From positions 1 through 55,509 of the forward strand of contig JAJBUA010000077.1 of the NCBI GenBank assembly GCA_020860565.1: 55,509 nucleotides of DNA, written 5' to 3'. Source of the stretch: Clostridiales bacterium (GTDB lineage Bacteria; Bacillota; Clostridia; Lachnospirales; Lachnospiraceae). Position numbers and translations under genes: made by a program. The notes beneath the pieces are model-generated. The model was not told the DNA's origin and did not search any database. It saw only the letters and a list, made by a program, of their open reading frames with translations. This document shows, one piece after another, positions 45,425 to 53,941 of the stretch (within the stretch, counting starts at the first letter, position 1; every line of letters starts with the position of its first letter).

Positions 45425-45797
45425 GGGGATACCTCCTCAGGATAGTAATGGATCGGCTTATATATTCCCTTAGATAAGAATCAACAGGTGTAAGAGTGAA
45501 TCTTTATAATAAATAGACACAGTGACAGGGATTGCTGATATAATCTGATAAATTATAAAATAAATCGATATAACATGAAAACAATATAAAATTTCAAAAA
45601 AATCAGGCACTTTGAATCTCAAAGTGCTAAAATCATTCATGCGTGGGAATGGAAATTCCTCCTGCCAAATTCACAGAAAGGAAAATCAAAATAAAAAAAT
45701 AGGAAAACACGACGAAAGAAGAGCCGTTACTCTTCTGATTGCTCAGATTTGTAACGGCTCTTAAAATTATGATGCCGCCAGTGAATGTTCGCTGTAA
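45425..45797. other. A+T-rich gap with no gene seen
   Basis: No convincing reading frame lies in these 373 bases. A 9-bp hairpin (45607-45615 with 45619-45627, loop ATC) and the terminator at 45719-45762 are the only structures noticed. A strong ribosome site for the TetR-like gene lies at the left edge. Confidence 0.6.
45719..45762 (-). terminator. Terminator of the first Asp-rich protein gene (hairpin family, member B)
   Basis: A perfect 12-bp stem (45719-45730 with 45751-45762) encloses a 20-base loop containing CTGATTGCTCAGATTT on the plus strand. It lies 36 bases after the minus-strand stop codon and is the most regular member of the family. Confidence 0.85.
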
Positions 45798-47678
45798 TTA
45801 GTCCTCATCAGAACTGGTATCGGTATCGTCGGCTGCCACAACCACAAGGTCATCCCAATCGAAATCAGATGAGGTTATGCCGAGTTCTGCCTTAAGCTCT
45901 GCAAGGAGTTCAGCGTTCTGCGTGGTGTTATCAAAGATTTCATCGAAGTCCTTGGAGTTCGAGTAAGCAAGGATATTGCCCTTACCGCCGCTGCTCTTCT
46001 CCAGCCACCAGTACCAGTCATCGCCGTCCTTGGTGCCGGACTTCTTGCTGTCCTGAATCTTACCGGAGGTATTTACCAGATACATATTCTCGGTAAATCC
46101 GGTGATAAAGGTAACGAGTTCGTCGCCGTCCTTATTGTAGCCTTTGTACTTCTTGAGGTCCGCCTCGTTGATTGAACAGTTACGGATATCCGTGCTGTCG
46201 TAATCGAGAACCTTGACGCCGTCCTCACCGATATCGCCGTCCGCATAGACTACAATATATTTCTCATCGGAGTCAGCTTTGATCTTCTGACCGAAGTCAT
46301 AGATGTAATCGCCATCGTCGATACCTCTCTCACCACGTCCGCGGGATTCTTCGCCGCCGGTCTTCTTGAAGTAGAAGTTGAAGGTGTCGCCGTCCAGGTT
46401 AATCGTTACATTACCGGTCTTGGCTGCGCCGTCGGTATCAATGTCGTCGCTGTCTCCGAAGAAGTACATATAGACATTGTCAAGATAGTCAACATCATAG
46501 CTGGAATTGCCGGCATATACATCCTCTACGTCATCAAAGAAATCGTCGAGGTCGTCAGCATCCATATCAAGATAATCGCTGTTGCCGAACGCATAGCCAA
46601 CTACCTGGGAGCCATCTTCCGGATCCATCTCAATCGCGCACAGACCAACCATCATACGGCCGGCCTTGCTGCCTTCCGGATAGAAGCCATAATATTTGCC
46701 CTTGATCTTCTTGATCTCGCCTACAGCCAGTTCTCCGTCGCTGTCCGCGTAATACCATCTTTCGTCCTCATCCTCGGAGTCGCTGGTTGCGAATGTGTCA
46801 TCTTCTTCATAGTAGGAGTTGTCATCCGTCGGCGGAACTACCTTGAACCAGCCCTTGGTTGCACGAGCGCCATCCTCCGGACTGTTGAAGTATGCCCAAC
46901 CCTTGGTGGTTTCAGCGGTAGAAGCATCCGTTGTGGTGATGAACCACTGGTAAACCATAACGCCGTCTTCATCGAAGTGATAGTACTTGCCGCCGCTCTT
47001 CCAGGTATCATCCAGATTCTCTTTAGTACGCTTTTTACCGTTAGACTTGAAGTTGAACCAGTAGTCATAATCGTCGTCCTTCTCGGAAGTACGGTCATCA
47101 TGAACGGTGATCTTCTGCCAGCCGGTCTTCATGGAGCCATCCGTCCAGTCGCCGAAGTAGTACCAGCCGTCCATCCACTCGTCCTCAGCGTTGTGCATTT
47201 CGCCGTCCTCATCGACCCAGCCGTAGAGCATCTTGCCGTCTTCATCAAAAGCGTACTTCTTGCCGTTGATGGTCTTCTTGGATACGCTGTCGCCGGTCTG
47301 CTTGTAAGCTTTACCGTTGGACTGCATGTAGTAGTAGTTGTACTCTGCCGGATCGTCATCATCATCCTGATCCTCGTTGACTACCATAACCCAGGTGTTC
47401 TTGACCATGACGCCGTTTGCGTCAACGTAGTAGGTATCGTCGTCATCCTCAATCAGCTTGTCGACTGCCATTGCGCCGTTCTCTTCGCTGTCAAGCCAAT
47501 ACCAGTTGTCGCCGGACTTCTTCCATTCGTCCTCGACTCTGTTGCCGTCGCTGTCGTAATAATACCATACGCCATCTTCCTCTACCCAGCCGGCAGCTGC
47601 GAATGAGGTCATGGAAGCGCCGATTGCCAGCAGAGCTGCCGCAGATGCAACTGCGACGAGTTTTGTCTGTTTTCTCAT
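45798..47678 (-). CDS. Secreted Asp-rich cell-wall-repeat protein (first copy)
   Basis: This is predicted to be an exported, wall-bound surface protein; the function is unknown. The 626-residue product has a signal peptide (MRKQTKLVAVASAAALLAIGA..., cleavage near SFAA). Many CW-binding-type repeats follow (GWVEEDGVWYYYDSDG, GWYYFGDWTDGSMKTGWQ) over about residues 30-360. The rest is an acidic C-terminal region rich in Asp and Tyr (DDDDD, DMDADDLDDFFDDVED) with no recognised domain. I chose the ATG at 47678 because AAGGAGAG precedes it and the signal peptide then begins correctly; the open frame reaches 47732. A close paralog lies at 53942 to the window end in the same orientation. Such acidic proteins may bind Ca2+ or form a surface layer; this is inference. 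Confidence 0.82.
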   Translation of the reverse strand: MRKQTKLVAVASAAALLAIGASMTSFAAAGWVEEDGVWYYYDSDGNRVEDEWKKSGDNWYWLDSEENGAMAVDKLIEDDDDTYYVDANGVMVKNTWVMVVNEDQDDDDDPAEYNYYYMQSNGKAYKQTGDSVSKKTINGKKYAFDEDGKMLYGWVDEDGEMHNAEDEWMDGWYYFGDWTDGSMKTGWQKITVHDDRTSEKDDDYDYWFNFKSNGKKRTKENLDDTWKSGGKYYHFDEDGVMVYQWFITTTDASTAETTKGWAYFNSPEDGARATKGWFKVVPPTDDNSYYEEDDTFATSDSEDEDERWYYADSDGELAVGEIKKIKGKYYGFYPEGSKAGRMMVGLCAIEMDPEDGSQVVGYAFGNSDYLDMDADDLDDFFDDVEDVYAGNSSYDVDYLDNVYMYFFGDSDDIDTDGAAKTGNVTINLDGDTFNFYFKKTGGEESRGRGERGIDDGDYIYDFGQKIKADSDEKYIVVYADGDIGEDGVKVLDYDSTDIRNCSINEADLKKYKGYNKDGDELVTFITGFTENMYLVNTSGKIQDSKKSGTKDGDDWYWWLEKSSGGKGNILAYSNSKDFDEIFDNTTQNAELLAELKAELGITSSDFDWDDLVVVAADDTDTSSDED

Positions 47679-47744
47679 TTTTAATGCACTCTCCTTTTTG
47701 ATTTTGAATTTCGTTTGAAATTCCGTCAGCACTTTAACATAGCA

Positions 47745-47773
47745 ATTATACTTCTCTTAAGAGAAATTATCAA
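47745..47773 (-). promoter_or_regulatory. Sigma-A promoter with palindromic operator inside the spacer
   Basis: On the minus strand TTGATA (47768-47773) and TATAAT (47745-47750) are 17 bases apart. The spacer holds a perfect 14-base palindrome, TTCTCTTAAGAGAA (47752-47765). Ten bases of the same motif, TTCTCTTAAG, recur at 47955-47964 in the same intergenic region. Repressor control is inferred. Confidence 0.75.
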
Positions 47774-47954
47774 TCCTTTTTTACAAAATTTGTAACATTT
47801 TTGTAATCTCTCTGAGGGGAAGTCACCTCTCCATCACGATGATAGTATAATCCATTTTTTTGTGAAATGCTATAACAAAACCCTAAGCGTTTTCTTACGA
47901 AAAACTTACGGAGAACGGATTTTTTACGAAAATTGTTTTAATATTAATACAATC

Positions 47955-48064
47955 TTCTCTTAAGCCGGGTTTAACTGCCGTCTTGTTATGCGGATGACTC
48001 GTTAATCGCACCTGATCAAATTTCGTATTTTCCTACTGGTATTTCCCCTTGTTTGTGCTATAAT
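47955..48064 (+). promoter_or_regulatory. Upstream region and extended -10 promoter of the LicC/LicA fusion gene
   Basis: TGCTATAAT (48056-48064) forms an extended -10 element 36 bases before the start codon at 48101, with a poor -35 (CTGGTA). The half-palindrome TTCTCTTAAG at 47955-47964 matches the operator in the divergent promoter. The 422-base divergent gap holds no other gene; much of it is T-rich. Confidence 0.5.
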
Positions 48065-48100
48065 GTTCACGAACTCATTATTTTTGGAGGTTTTGAACAC

Positions 48101-49894
48101 ATGGACCGCATCGGATTGATTTGCCGAACTATCCGGGAGCACCCCGAATCCACTCAGCGGGATTTGGCCGCTGAGATGAATCTGTCAGTAGGAAGTGTAA
48201 ATTCATATATTAAAGAAGCCATTGCTCTGGGATATCTGGAGACGGGAGCTGATAAACACGGATATTCTCTCTCCAAGAGCGGACTGGCCTATCTGGAACA
48301 GTTCCGGGTTGACGGCGCGCTGCTTCTCGCGGCCGGGTTCGGCTCGCGTTTTGTACCGTTGACTTTTGAAACTCCCAAGGGGCTCCTGGAGGTCTTTGGG
48401 GAGCGCATGATCGAGCGGCAGATCCGGCAGCTTCACGAGGTCGGAATCACGGATATCACGATCGTTGTCGGTTATCTCAAGGAAAAGTTTGAATATCTGA
48501 CCGATAAGTACGGCGTTAAGCTCTTATACAATCCGGAATACTCGCATAAAAATACCATTGCGACCGTTTATCACGCGCGGGAGCTGCTGCGCGGCCGCAA
48601 TATGTATGTCCTCGCCTCAGATAACTGGATGAGGAACAACCTGTATCACACCTGGGAATGTGGTTCGTGGTACGCCTCTTCTTATATGAAAGGGGAGACT
48701 TCGGAATGGGTTCTTACTTATAATAAGAAAGGACGCATTACCAATGTCACTGTCGGCGGCAGCGACGCCTGGGTCATGTATGGTCCGGCTTTCTTTTCGC
48801 GTACTTTCTCTGATCGCTTTCTTCCTATGATAGAAGAGGCCTATCAGACGCCCGGAACCGAACAATTTTACTGGGAAACGGTACTCATGCATCATATTGG
48901 CGAACTTGAGATTGATATCAACCGTCAGCCGCCCAGACAGATTTATGAATTTGAAAATCTGGAAGAGCTGCGTGAATTTGACCCCCGGTATCAGAAACAC
49001 TCTGATAATCAGGCTCTGGAACTGGTTGCGCAGGTCTTTCAGATCCCGGAATCTGACATCCATGATATCCGCTGTCTCAAGTCCGGCATGACAAACCAGT
49101 CCTTTTTATTCCGGGCGGGAGAAAAGCACTATATCTGCCGCATTCCCGGCAAAGGGACTTCTCTTCTGATCAACCGGAAACAGGAAGCGGCTGTTTACGA
49201 TGTGATTCAGCCGCTCGGTCTGGCAGAGCAGATTCTCTATCTTGATCCTGAGACCGGATACAAAATCTCGGAATATTATGAAGGTTCCCGCAACGCCGAC
49301 GCCGCCAACTGGGATGATATGGCAAAGTGTATGTCCGCGCTGCACCATTTCCATGACGCTGCGCTCACGGTCGGACACAGCTTTGATATCCGGGAGCGAA
49401 TTGATTTCTATGAAAAGCTTTGCATGGCACATCACGGTACGCTCTTTGAAGATTACCACATGGTACGCGGATGGATGAATGAGCTGATGGATCATCTGGA
49501 TGAGCTGCATCGTCCGCAGGTGCTTTCCCACATCGACAGCAACGTTGACAATTTTCTCTTCCTGCCGGACGGCACGGTAAAACTGATTGACTGGGAATAC
49601 TCCGGTATGTGCGACCCGCTGATGGATATCGGCATGTGCGCGATCTATTCTTATTATAATGAGGCGAACGCTGACCGTCTGCTGCGCGTCTATCTCGGAC
49701 GGGAGCCGGAGCCGGAAGAAACCTTCGTCACTTATGCCTGCATGGCGCTCGGCGGCTTCCTCTGGAGTCTCTGGGCCGTCTATAAGAGCGCGCTGGGAGT
49801 GGAATTTGGCGATTATACGCTGGTGATGTATCGATACGCGAAGAAATATTATCGCAAGATTCAGTCGCAATTTAATGATCATATCAGACAGTGA
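48101..49894 (+). CDS. Fusion of winged helix, LicC-type phosphocholine cytidylyltransferase and LicA-type choline kinase
   Basis: The 597-residue protein would phosphorylate choline and activate it as CDP-choline for attachment to cell-surface polymers. Residues 1-66 form a winged helix (STQRDLAAEMNLSVGSVNSYI). Residues 72-300 are a nucleotidyltransferase with LAAGFGSRF and TPKG near 75-93 and LASDNW with D174. Residues 310-595 are an aminoglycoside-phosphotransferase/choline-kinase fold with H477, D479 and N484 (HIDSNVDN) and D497 (LIDWEYSG). Both catalytic sites look intact. Start 48101 follows GGAGG. Neighbouring choline-binding-repeat proteins support choline as substrate. Ethanolamine or another amino alcohol is possible. 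The winged helix may make it self-regulating. Confidence 0.85.
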   Translation: MDRIGLICRTIREHPESTQRDLAAEMNLSVGSVNSYIKEAIALGYLETGADKHGYSLSKSGLAYLEQFRVDGALLLAAGFGSRFVPLTFETPKGLLEVFGERMIERQIRQLHEVGITDITIVVGYLKEKFEYLTDKYGVKLLYNPEYSHKNTIATVYHARELLRGRNMYVLASDNWMRNNLYHTWECGSWYASSYMKGETSEWVLTYNKKGRITNVTVGGSDAWVMYGPAFFSRTFSDRFLPMIEEAYQTPGTEQFYWETVLMHHIGELEIDINRQPPRQIYEFENLEELREFDPRYQKHSDNQALELVAQVFQIPESDIHDIRCLKSGMTNQSFLFRAGEKHYICRIPGKGTSLLINRKQEAAVYDVIQPLGLAEQILYLDPETGYKISEYYEGSRNADAANWDDMAKCMSALHHFHDAALTVGHSFDIRERIDFYEKLCMAHHGTLFEDYHMVRGWMNELMDHLDELHRPQVLSHIDSNVDNFLFLPDGTVKLIDWEYSGMCDPLMDIGMCAIYSYYNEANADRLLRVYLGREPEPEETFVTYACMALGGFLWSLWAVYKSALGVEFGDYTLVMYRYAKKYYRKIQSQFNDHIRQ

Positions 49895-49919
49895 TAGTCC
49901 CTTTTACAGGTTGCAAAAA

Positions 49920-49961
49920 AGAGCCGCTGCAATTCTGAATTTTCGAATTTGCAGTGGCTCT
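49920..49961 (+). terminator. Terminator of the LicC/LicA fusion gene (hairpin family, member C)
   Basis: Stem 49920-49930 with 49951-49961 (one wobble) is extended by AATTC/GAATT inside. The outer arm GAGCCGCTGCAA matches member A, but the loop has diverged. It lies 25 bases after the stop codon. Confidence 0.75.
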
Positions 49962-49986
49962 GCTATTATATTACAAAATCATCCTG

Positions 49987-51479
49987 TCAATTTTCACTAT
50001 CTCTTCCCTTCGCAACGACCTGCACCTGACCGTTCTCAAACAAAAGAATTCTTTCAATCAGCCCCCGACAGAGAATTTTCTTATTTTCCTCACTTAAATC
50101 CCGGTATAAAAGCCGGTGTCCCTCCACCTGTTTCTGATCAAATACTTCTTTTACGATGCCGTTTGCTGTTTCAAAGGACAATTCAAGATTCACCTCATTG
50201 AGTTCTTTCTGACGCATTTCAACGTCTTTGACAGCCGCTGCAGAAAACGACTCATTGACCGCAGCCAGATTAACCAGACGATGAATCTCTGTCTCCAGGG
50301 AAGCAGCTCTGGTTTTCAGCATTTCCCGCTTTTTTTCATCCTGCGCCATCTTGTGGCAGCTGTCATCCAGCCAGGCCTGACAATATTCTTCAACCTGCTT
50401 CTGGATCGCTTCCAGCCGGATTCCGCGGAAGGAAGCGTCGCAGATATGCAGACGGCTTCGTCCGTCGCAGGAAAGGGTAGGATACTGACTTTTCATCTTG
50501 ACTGCATACCCGCATTTCGCACATTTTACCAGCCCGGATAACTCCTTCATCTTCGTATTTGCCGGGTTTGCTCGGCCAAACGATCGGTTCCGGCTCAGCC
50601 GCTCCTGTACCAGAATAAAGGAACTGCTGTCAATAATTCCTTTGATATTCGTCAGATAGATGGTATGTTGTTCCTCTTTTACACGCTTTTTGCTTTTGGT
50701 TTTGCCCACAATTGCCGCGCTGGTTTCCCCATTCCAGCACGTCTGGTCATTCAGGAAATGGATCTGTTTTCCTTTGTAATAGGTATAAAGCAGGTCATCC
50801 GCTACGGCGTAGACCGGATTGTGAAATATCCTCGACAGGGTACCGGCCCAGCAGTTCTTTCCGTTGAGCTGGTATCCTTCCTGCGTGAGCACACGGGAAA
50901 CTCCGGTCAGTGACATCGAGGGTTCTCCTGCATATAATTCAAAGGCGCGCTTTACCACCGCAAGGTCGTCATTTGCTTTCAGCGTTGCCTGTTTGCTTCA
51001 TTTTTTGCGTTATCGTATCCGATGGGTGCAGGGCCGCCCGCCCATCTGCCGTCGGTAATGCGAAAGTAATAATTATCTGTCACTCTCTGCTGGATTGTCT
51101 CTCTCTCCATCTGCGCAAAGACGGCAATAATCCCCATCATCGCCCGTCCCATAGCACCATTCGTATCAAAGGATTCGGATACGCTGACAAATTCACAGCC
51201 ATTTTCACTCATCATCTCATACAGGCTGTAAAAATCTGTAATATTGCGGCTGATTCGATCCAGTCGATAAACGATCACCCGGCTGATCCCGCCATATTGA
51301 ATGTCCCGCAGAAGATGCTGCAGCGCCGGACGGGACGTGTTTTTCCCGCTGTAGCCCCGGTCGGTATATACTGTAAACTCTCCTTTGAGAAGCTTTTCGC
51401 ATTCCGCCTGCTGTGTCTCAATGCTGACAGAATCTTTTTTATCGATACTTTGTCTGGTATAAATGGCTTCCTTTTTCAT
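49987..51479 (-). pseudogene. Large serine recombinase, frameshifted
   Basis: This is a site-specific recombinase of the large serine family, now broken. The 5' part (51479 to about 50979) encodes the complete catalytic domain, with the nucleophile in IYTRQS, VYRLDRISRNITD and GRAMMGIIAVFAQMERE, and stops after NEANRQR. The rest continues in another frame from about 50985 to 49987: the Recombinase domain (LNGKNCWAGTLSRIFHNPVYAV), the zinc ribbon (CAKCGY) and a coiled coil. Compared with the intact paralog at 51762-53267, about four bases are missing around 50995. The start has AGGGAG. Apart from the frameshift the sequence is well preserved, so the break looks recent. Confidence 0.85.
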
Positions 51480-51761
51480 ACTCGCTCCCTGTGAAGTATT
51501 ACTAACCACGAACCGCCTGATTTTTATTTACTTTCGATCAATATCTCTCATAAAATTCAGAACGATTGATTCTTCTCTGGGAAAGTATTTTAACACTTTG
51601 AATTTCAAAATCTTTGATTTTTAGGAATATTTTATAATATTTTAATTTATGTCAGATTTTATAGTCAATTTCTGTCATTTTGTTTATTTTCCGGACATTT
51701 TCGCAATCCTGATCTCCAGATTTACATGGATTTTTCTCATCCAGCTGATTTTTCGGGCACT
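51480..51761. other. A+T-rich gap between the two recombinase genes
   Basis: These 282 bases hold no reading frame of note. The minus strand has TATAAA-like hexamers suitable for a promoter of the left recombinase gene. No attachment site or clear inverted repeat was recognised. Confidence 0.5.
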
Positions 51762-53267
51762 TTAGATCACATCTTCTCTGGGAATGATCTGCACCGTTCC
51801 GTCCTCAAACAACAAGATCTGCCGGATCAGCTTCCTGCACAGCCTTTTCTTATTTTCAGAACTCAGATCCCGGTATAAAAGCTGGTGTTCCCGGATCTCA
51901 TCCGGGTCAAACATTTCCTGTACTACTTCATCTGTGGTTTCCAGAGACAGAACCAGATTCAGGTTATGTAATTCCTGCTGGCGGTTCTCGATCTGGTGGA
52001 CGGCAGCGGCGGCAAACAGTTCATTGGAGGCGGAGGTATTGACCAGCCTCGTGATCTCACGCTCGATCATATTTGCCCGGTCCTGCATCAGCGTGCGTTT
52101 TTCTTCGTCCTGTGCCGCTTTGTGACACCGGTCATCGAGAAAAGCCTGACAGTATTCTGCCACCTGTTCCTGGATCTGTGATAATCTTACTCCGCGGAAG
52201 GAAGCGCCGCAGGAATGCAGCCGGCTGCGCCCGGTGCATGTCAGCGTCGGATAACGGCTGTGCCTGCGGACCGCGTAACCACATTCCGCGCATTTCACCA
52301 ACCCCGCCAGCTCTTCCATCCTCGTAGAGGAAGGGTTCGCTCTGCGAAATGACTGATTCCTGCTCAGACGCTCCTGTACCAGAAGGAAGGACTTGCTGTC
52401 GATGATTCCCCGGATATTGGTCAGATAGATACTGTACTCCTGTTCCTTTGCCCGCCGTTTCCCCTGTGTTTTCCCAACGATGGAGGCGCTGGTCTCACCG
52501 GTCCAGTCCTTTTTCTGATTTAAAAAGTTTAGCTGCTTTCCCCTGTAATAGGTATACAGTGCTTCATCCGCCACCGCATAAACCGGATTACGGAATATTC
52601 TCGACAACGTTCCGGCCCACAGATTTTTCCCGTTAATCTGGTATCCCTCGTCCGTCAGGATGCGGGATACCTGCGACAGGGAAATCCCGTTTTCATTGAT
52701 ATACAGATCAAACGCGCGCTTTACCACGTCCAGATCATCATTGGCCCGCAGGGTCGCCTGCCTGTCGATGGTTTTTGCGTTATCGTAACCGATCGGCGCG
52801 GGGCCTCCCGCCCACCGCCCGTCGGTAATGCGGAAATAATAATTATCCCGGATCCTCTGCTGGATTGTCTCCCTCTCCATCTGCGCAAAGACAGCGATGA
52901 TCCCCATCATCGCCCGGCCCATGACGCCGTTGGTATCAAAGGATTCCGATACACTGACGAACTCACAGCCGTATATCTTCATCGTCTCATACAGATTGTA
53001 AAAATCGGTAATGTTGCGGCTGATCCGGTCGAGCCGGTAGACGACGACCCGGCTGACCCGGCCGAGCTGAATATCTTTTAACAGCCGCTGCAGCGACGGG
53101 CGGGAGGTATTCTTGCCGCTGTATCCCCGATCGGTATAGACGGCAAATTCCCCTCTGACAATCTTCCGGCACTCGGCCTCCTGTGTCTCGATGCTTACGG
53201 AGTCCTTCTTGTCGATACTCTGCCTGGTGTAAATGGCTTCTTTCTTGCTTAACGTTCCTTTTTTCAT
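51762..53267 (-). CDS. Large serine recombinase (intact)
   Basis: It cuts and rejoins DNA at specific sites through a serine-DNA intermediate. The 501-residue protein has the N-terminal resolvase domain with S17 in YTRQS, the Arg-containing VVYRLDRISRNITD, and QMERETIQQR. The Recombinase domain (about 160-290) includes QINGKNLWAGTLSRIFRNPVYAV. A zinc ribbon (CAECGY ... CGASF, about 340-375) and a coiled coil (about 385-460) follow. The start follows GAAAGGAACC. It resembles integrases and transposases of mobile elements and also recombinases that invert surface genes. No companion mobile-element genes are seen. It lies 282 bases from the frameshifted paralog, to which it is clearly similar throughout. 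Confidence 0.9.
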   Translation of the reverse strand: MKKGTLSKKEAIYTRQSIDKKDSVSIETQEAECRKIVRGEFAVYTDRGYSGKNTSRPSLQRLLKDIQLGRVSRVVVYRLDRISRNITDFYNLYETMKIYGCEFVSVSESFDTNGVMGRAMMGIIAVFAQMERETIQQRIRDNYYFRITDGRWAGGPAPIGYDNAKTIDRQATLRANDDLDVVKRAFDLYINENGISLSQVSRILTDEGYQINGKNLWAGTLSRIFRNPVYAVADEALYTYYRGKQLNFLNQKKDWTGETSASIVGKTQGKRRAKEQEYSIYLTNIRGIIDSKSFLLVQERLSRNQSFRRANPSSTRMEELAGLVKCAECGYAVRRHSRYPTLTCTGRSRLHSCGASFRGVRLSQIQEQVAEYCQAFLDDRCHKAAQDEEKRTLMQDRANMIEREITRLVNTSASNELFAAAAVHQIENRQQELHNLNLVLSLETTDEVVQEMFDPDEIREHQLLYRDLSSENKKRLCRKLIRQILLFEDGTVQIIPREDVI

Positions 53268-53365
53268 GATGGTTCCTTTCTAAATGTTACAAACTTATTA
53301 CGGCTATGACTTATGAAACCGACGGGTAATCATCTTGTGATGCTAATTTTAAAGGATTTCAAAAA

Positions 53366-53704
53366 TCTGCAGCGGCTCTGCTGGCAATCGGCGCTTCCAT
53401 GCCCTCCTTCGCAGCTGCCGGCTGGGTAGAGGAAGATGGCGTATGGTATTATTACGACAGCGACGGCGTTATTGTTCGCAATACCTGGGTTATGGTAGTA
53501 AACGAGGATCAGGATGATGATGACGATCCGGCTAAGTACAATTACTACTATATGCAGTCCAACGGTAAAGCCTATAAGCAGACTGGCAACAGCATCAGCA
53601 AGAAGACTATCAACGGCAAAATGCTACTGGTAGGGATCAATTATGATAAGGACGCGAAGGGCGCAGATTCCAAAAAACATACTTGTTTGATTGAAAAGAT
53701 CTAG
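53366..53704 (+). pseudogene. Inverted 5'-truncated fragment of the Asp-rich protein gene, fused to a foreign tail
   Basis: From 53366 the sequence encodes SAALLAIGAS-like signal-peptide residues, then GWVEEDGVWYYYDSDG and NTWVMVVNEDQDDDDDP, and on to SKKTING (about 53619). It matches the start of the Asp-rich genes but lies on the opposite strand and lacks their first 12 codons and start. About 40 residues between YYYDSDG and RNTWVMVV are deleted relative to the first copy. After 53623 the frame continues as LLVGINYDKDAKG...KKHTCLIEKI, which resembles the C-terminal end of AAA-ATPase/PD-(D/E)XK proteins common in gut Clostridia. It is a chimera of two gene remnants. An internal ATG at 53399 is probably not a true start. 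Confidence 0.75.
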
Positions 53705-53860
53705 CAAATGCAGGAGAGTTCTACAGATCTTTTTCGGCTGATACTGAACCGTAGCACGAGATGGACGAGCAAGTTCATCAAGCATATTCTTTTTGGATGT
53801 ACGGAAAACCATTTAGCGTCTTTGCTATAATTAATTTTGACAGTGAGTTGATATAAAAAG

Positions 53861-53904
53861 AAGAGCCATTACTCCTCTGATTACTCAGATTTGTAATGAC
53901 TCTT
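53861..53904 (-). terminator. Terminator of the second Asp-rich protein gene (hairpin family, member D)
   Basis: Stem 53861-53872 with 53893-53904 (12 pairs, one a G-U in the minus-strand transcript) and a 20-base loop differ from member B at few positions. The 237-base gap around it (53705-53941) shows no gene. Confidence 0.8.
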
Positions 53905-53941
53905 TTGGTCTTTTTTGACAGGATAAGATAATTGTCAGCGA

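Noticed and set aside
51480-53365. Attachment sites for the serine recombinase
   Set aside because: No core dinucleotide with flanking inverted repeats or matching flanking direct repeats could be recognised by eye.
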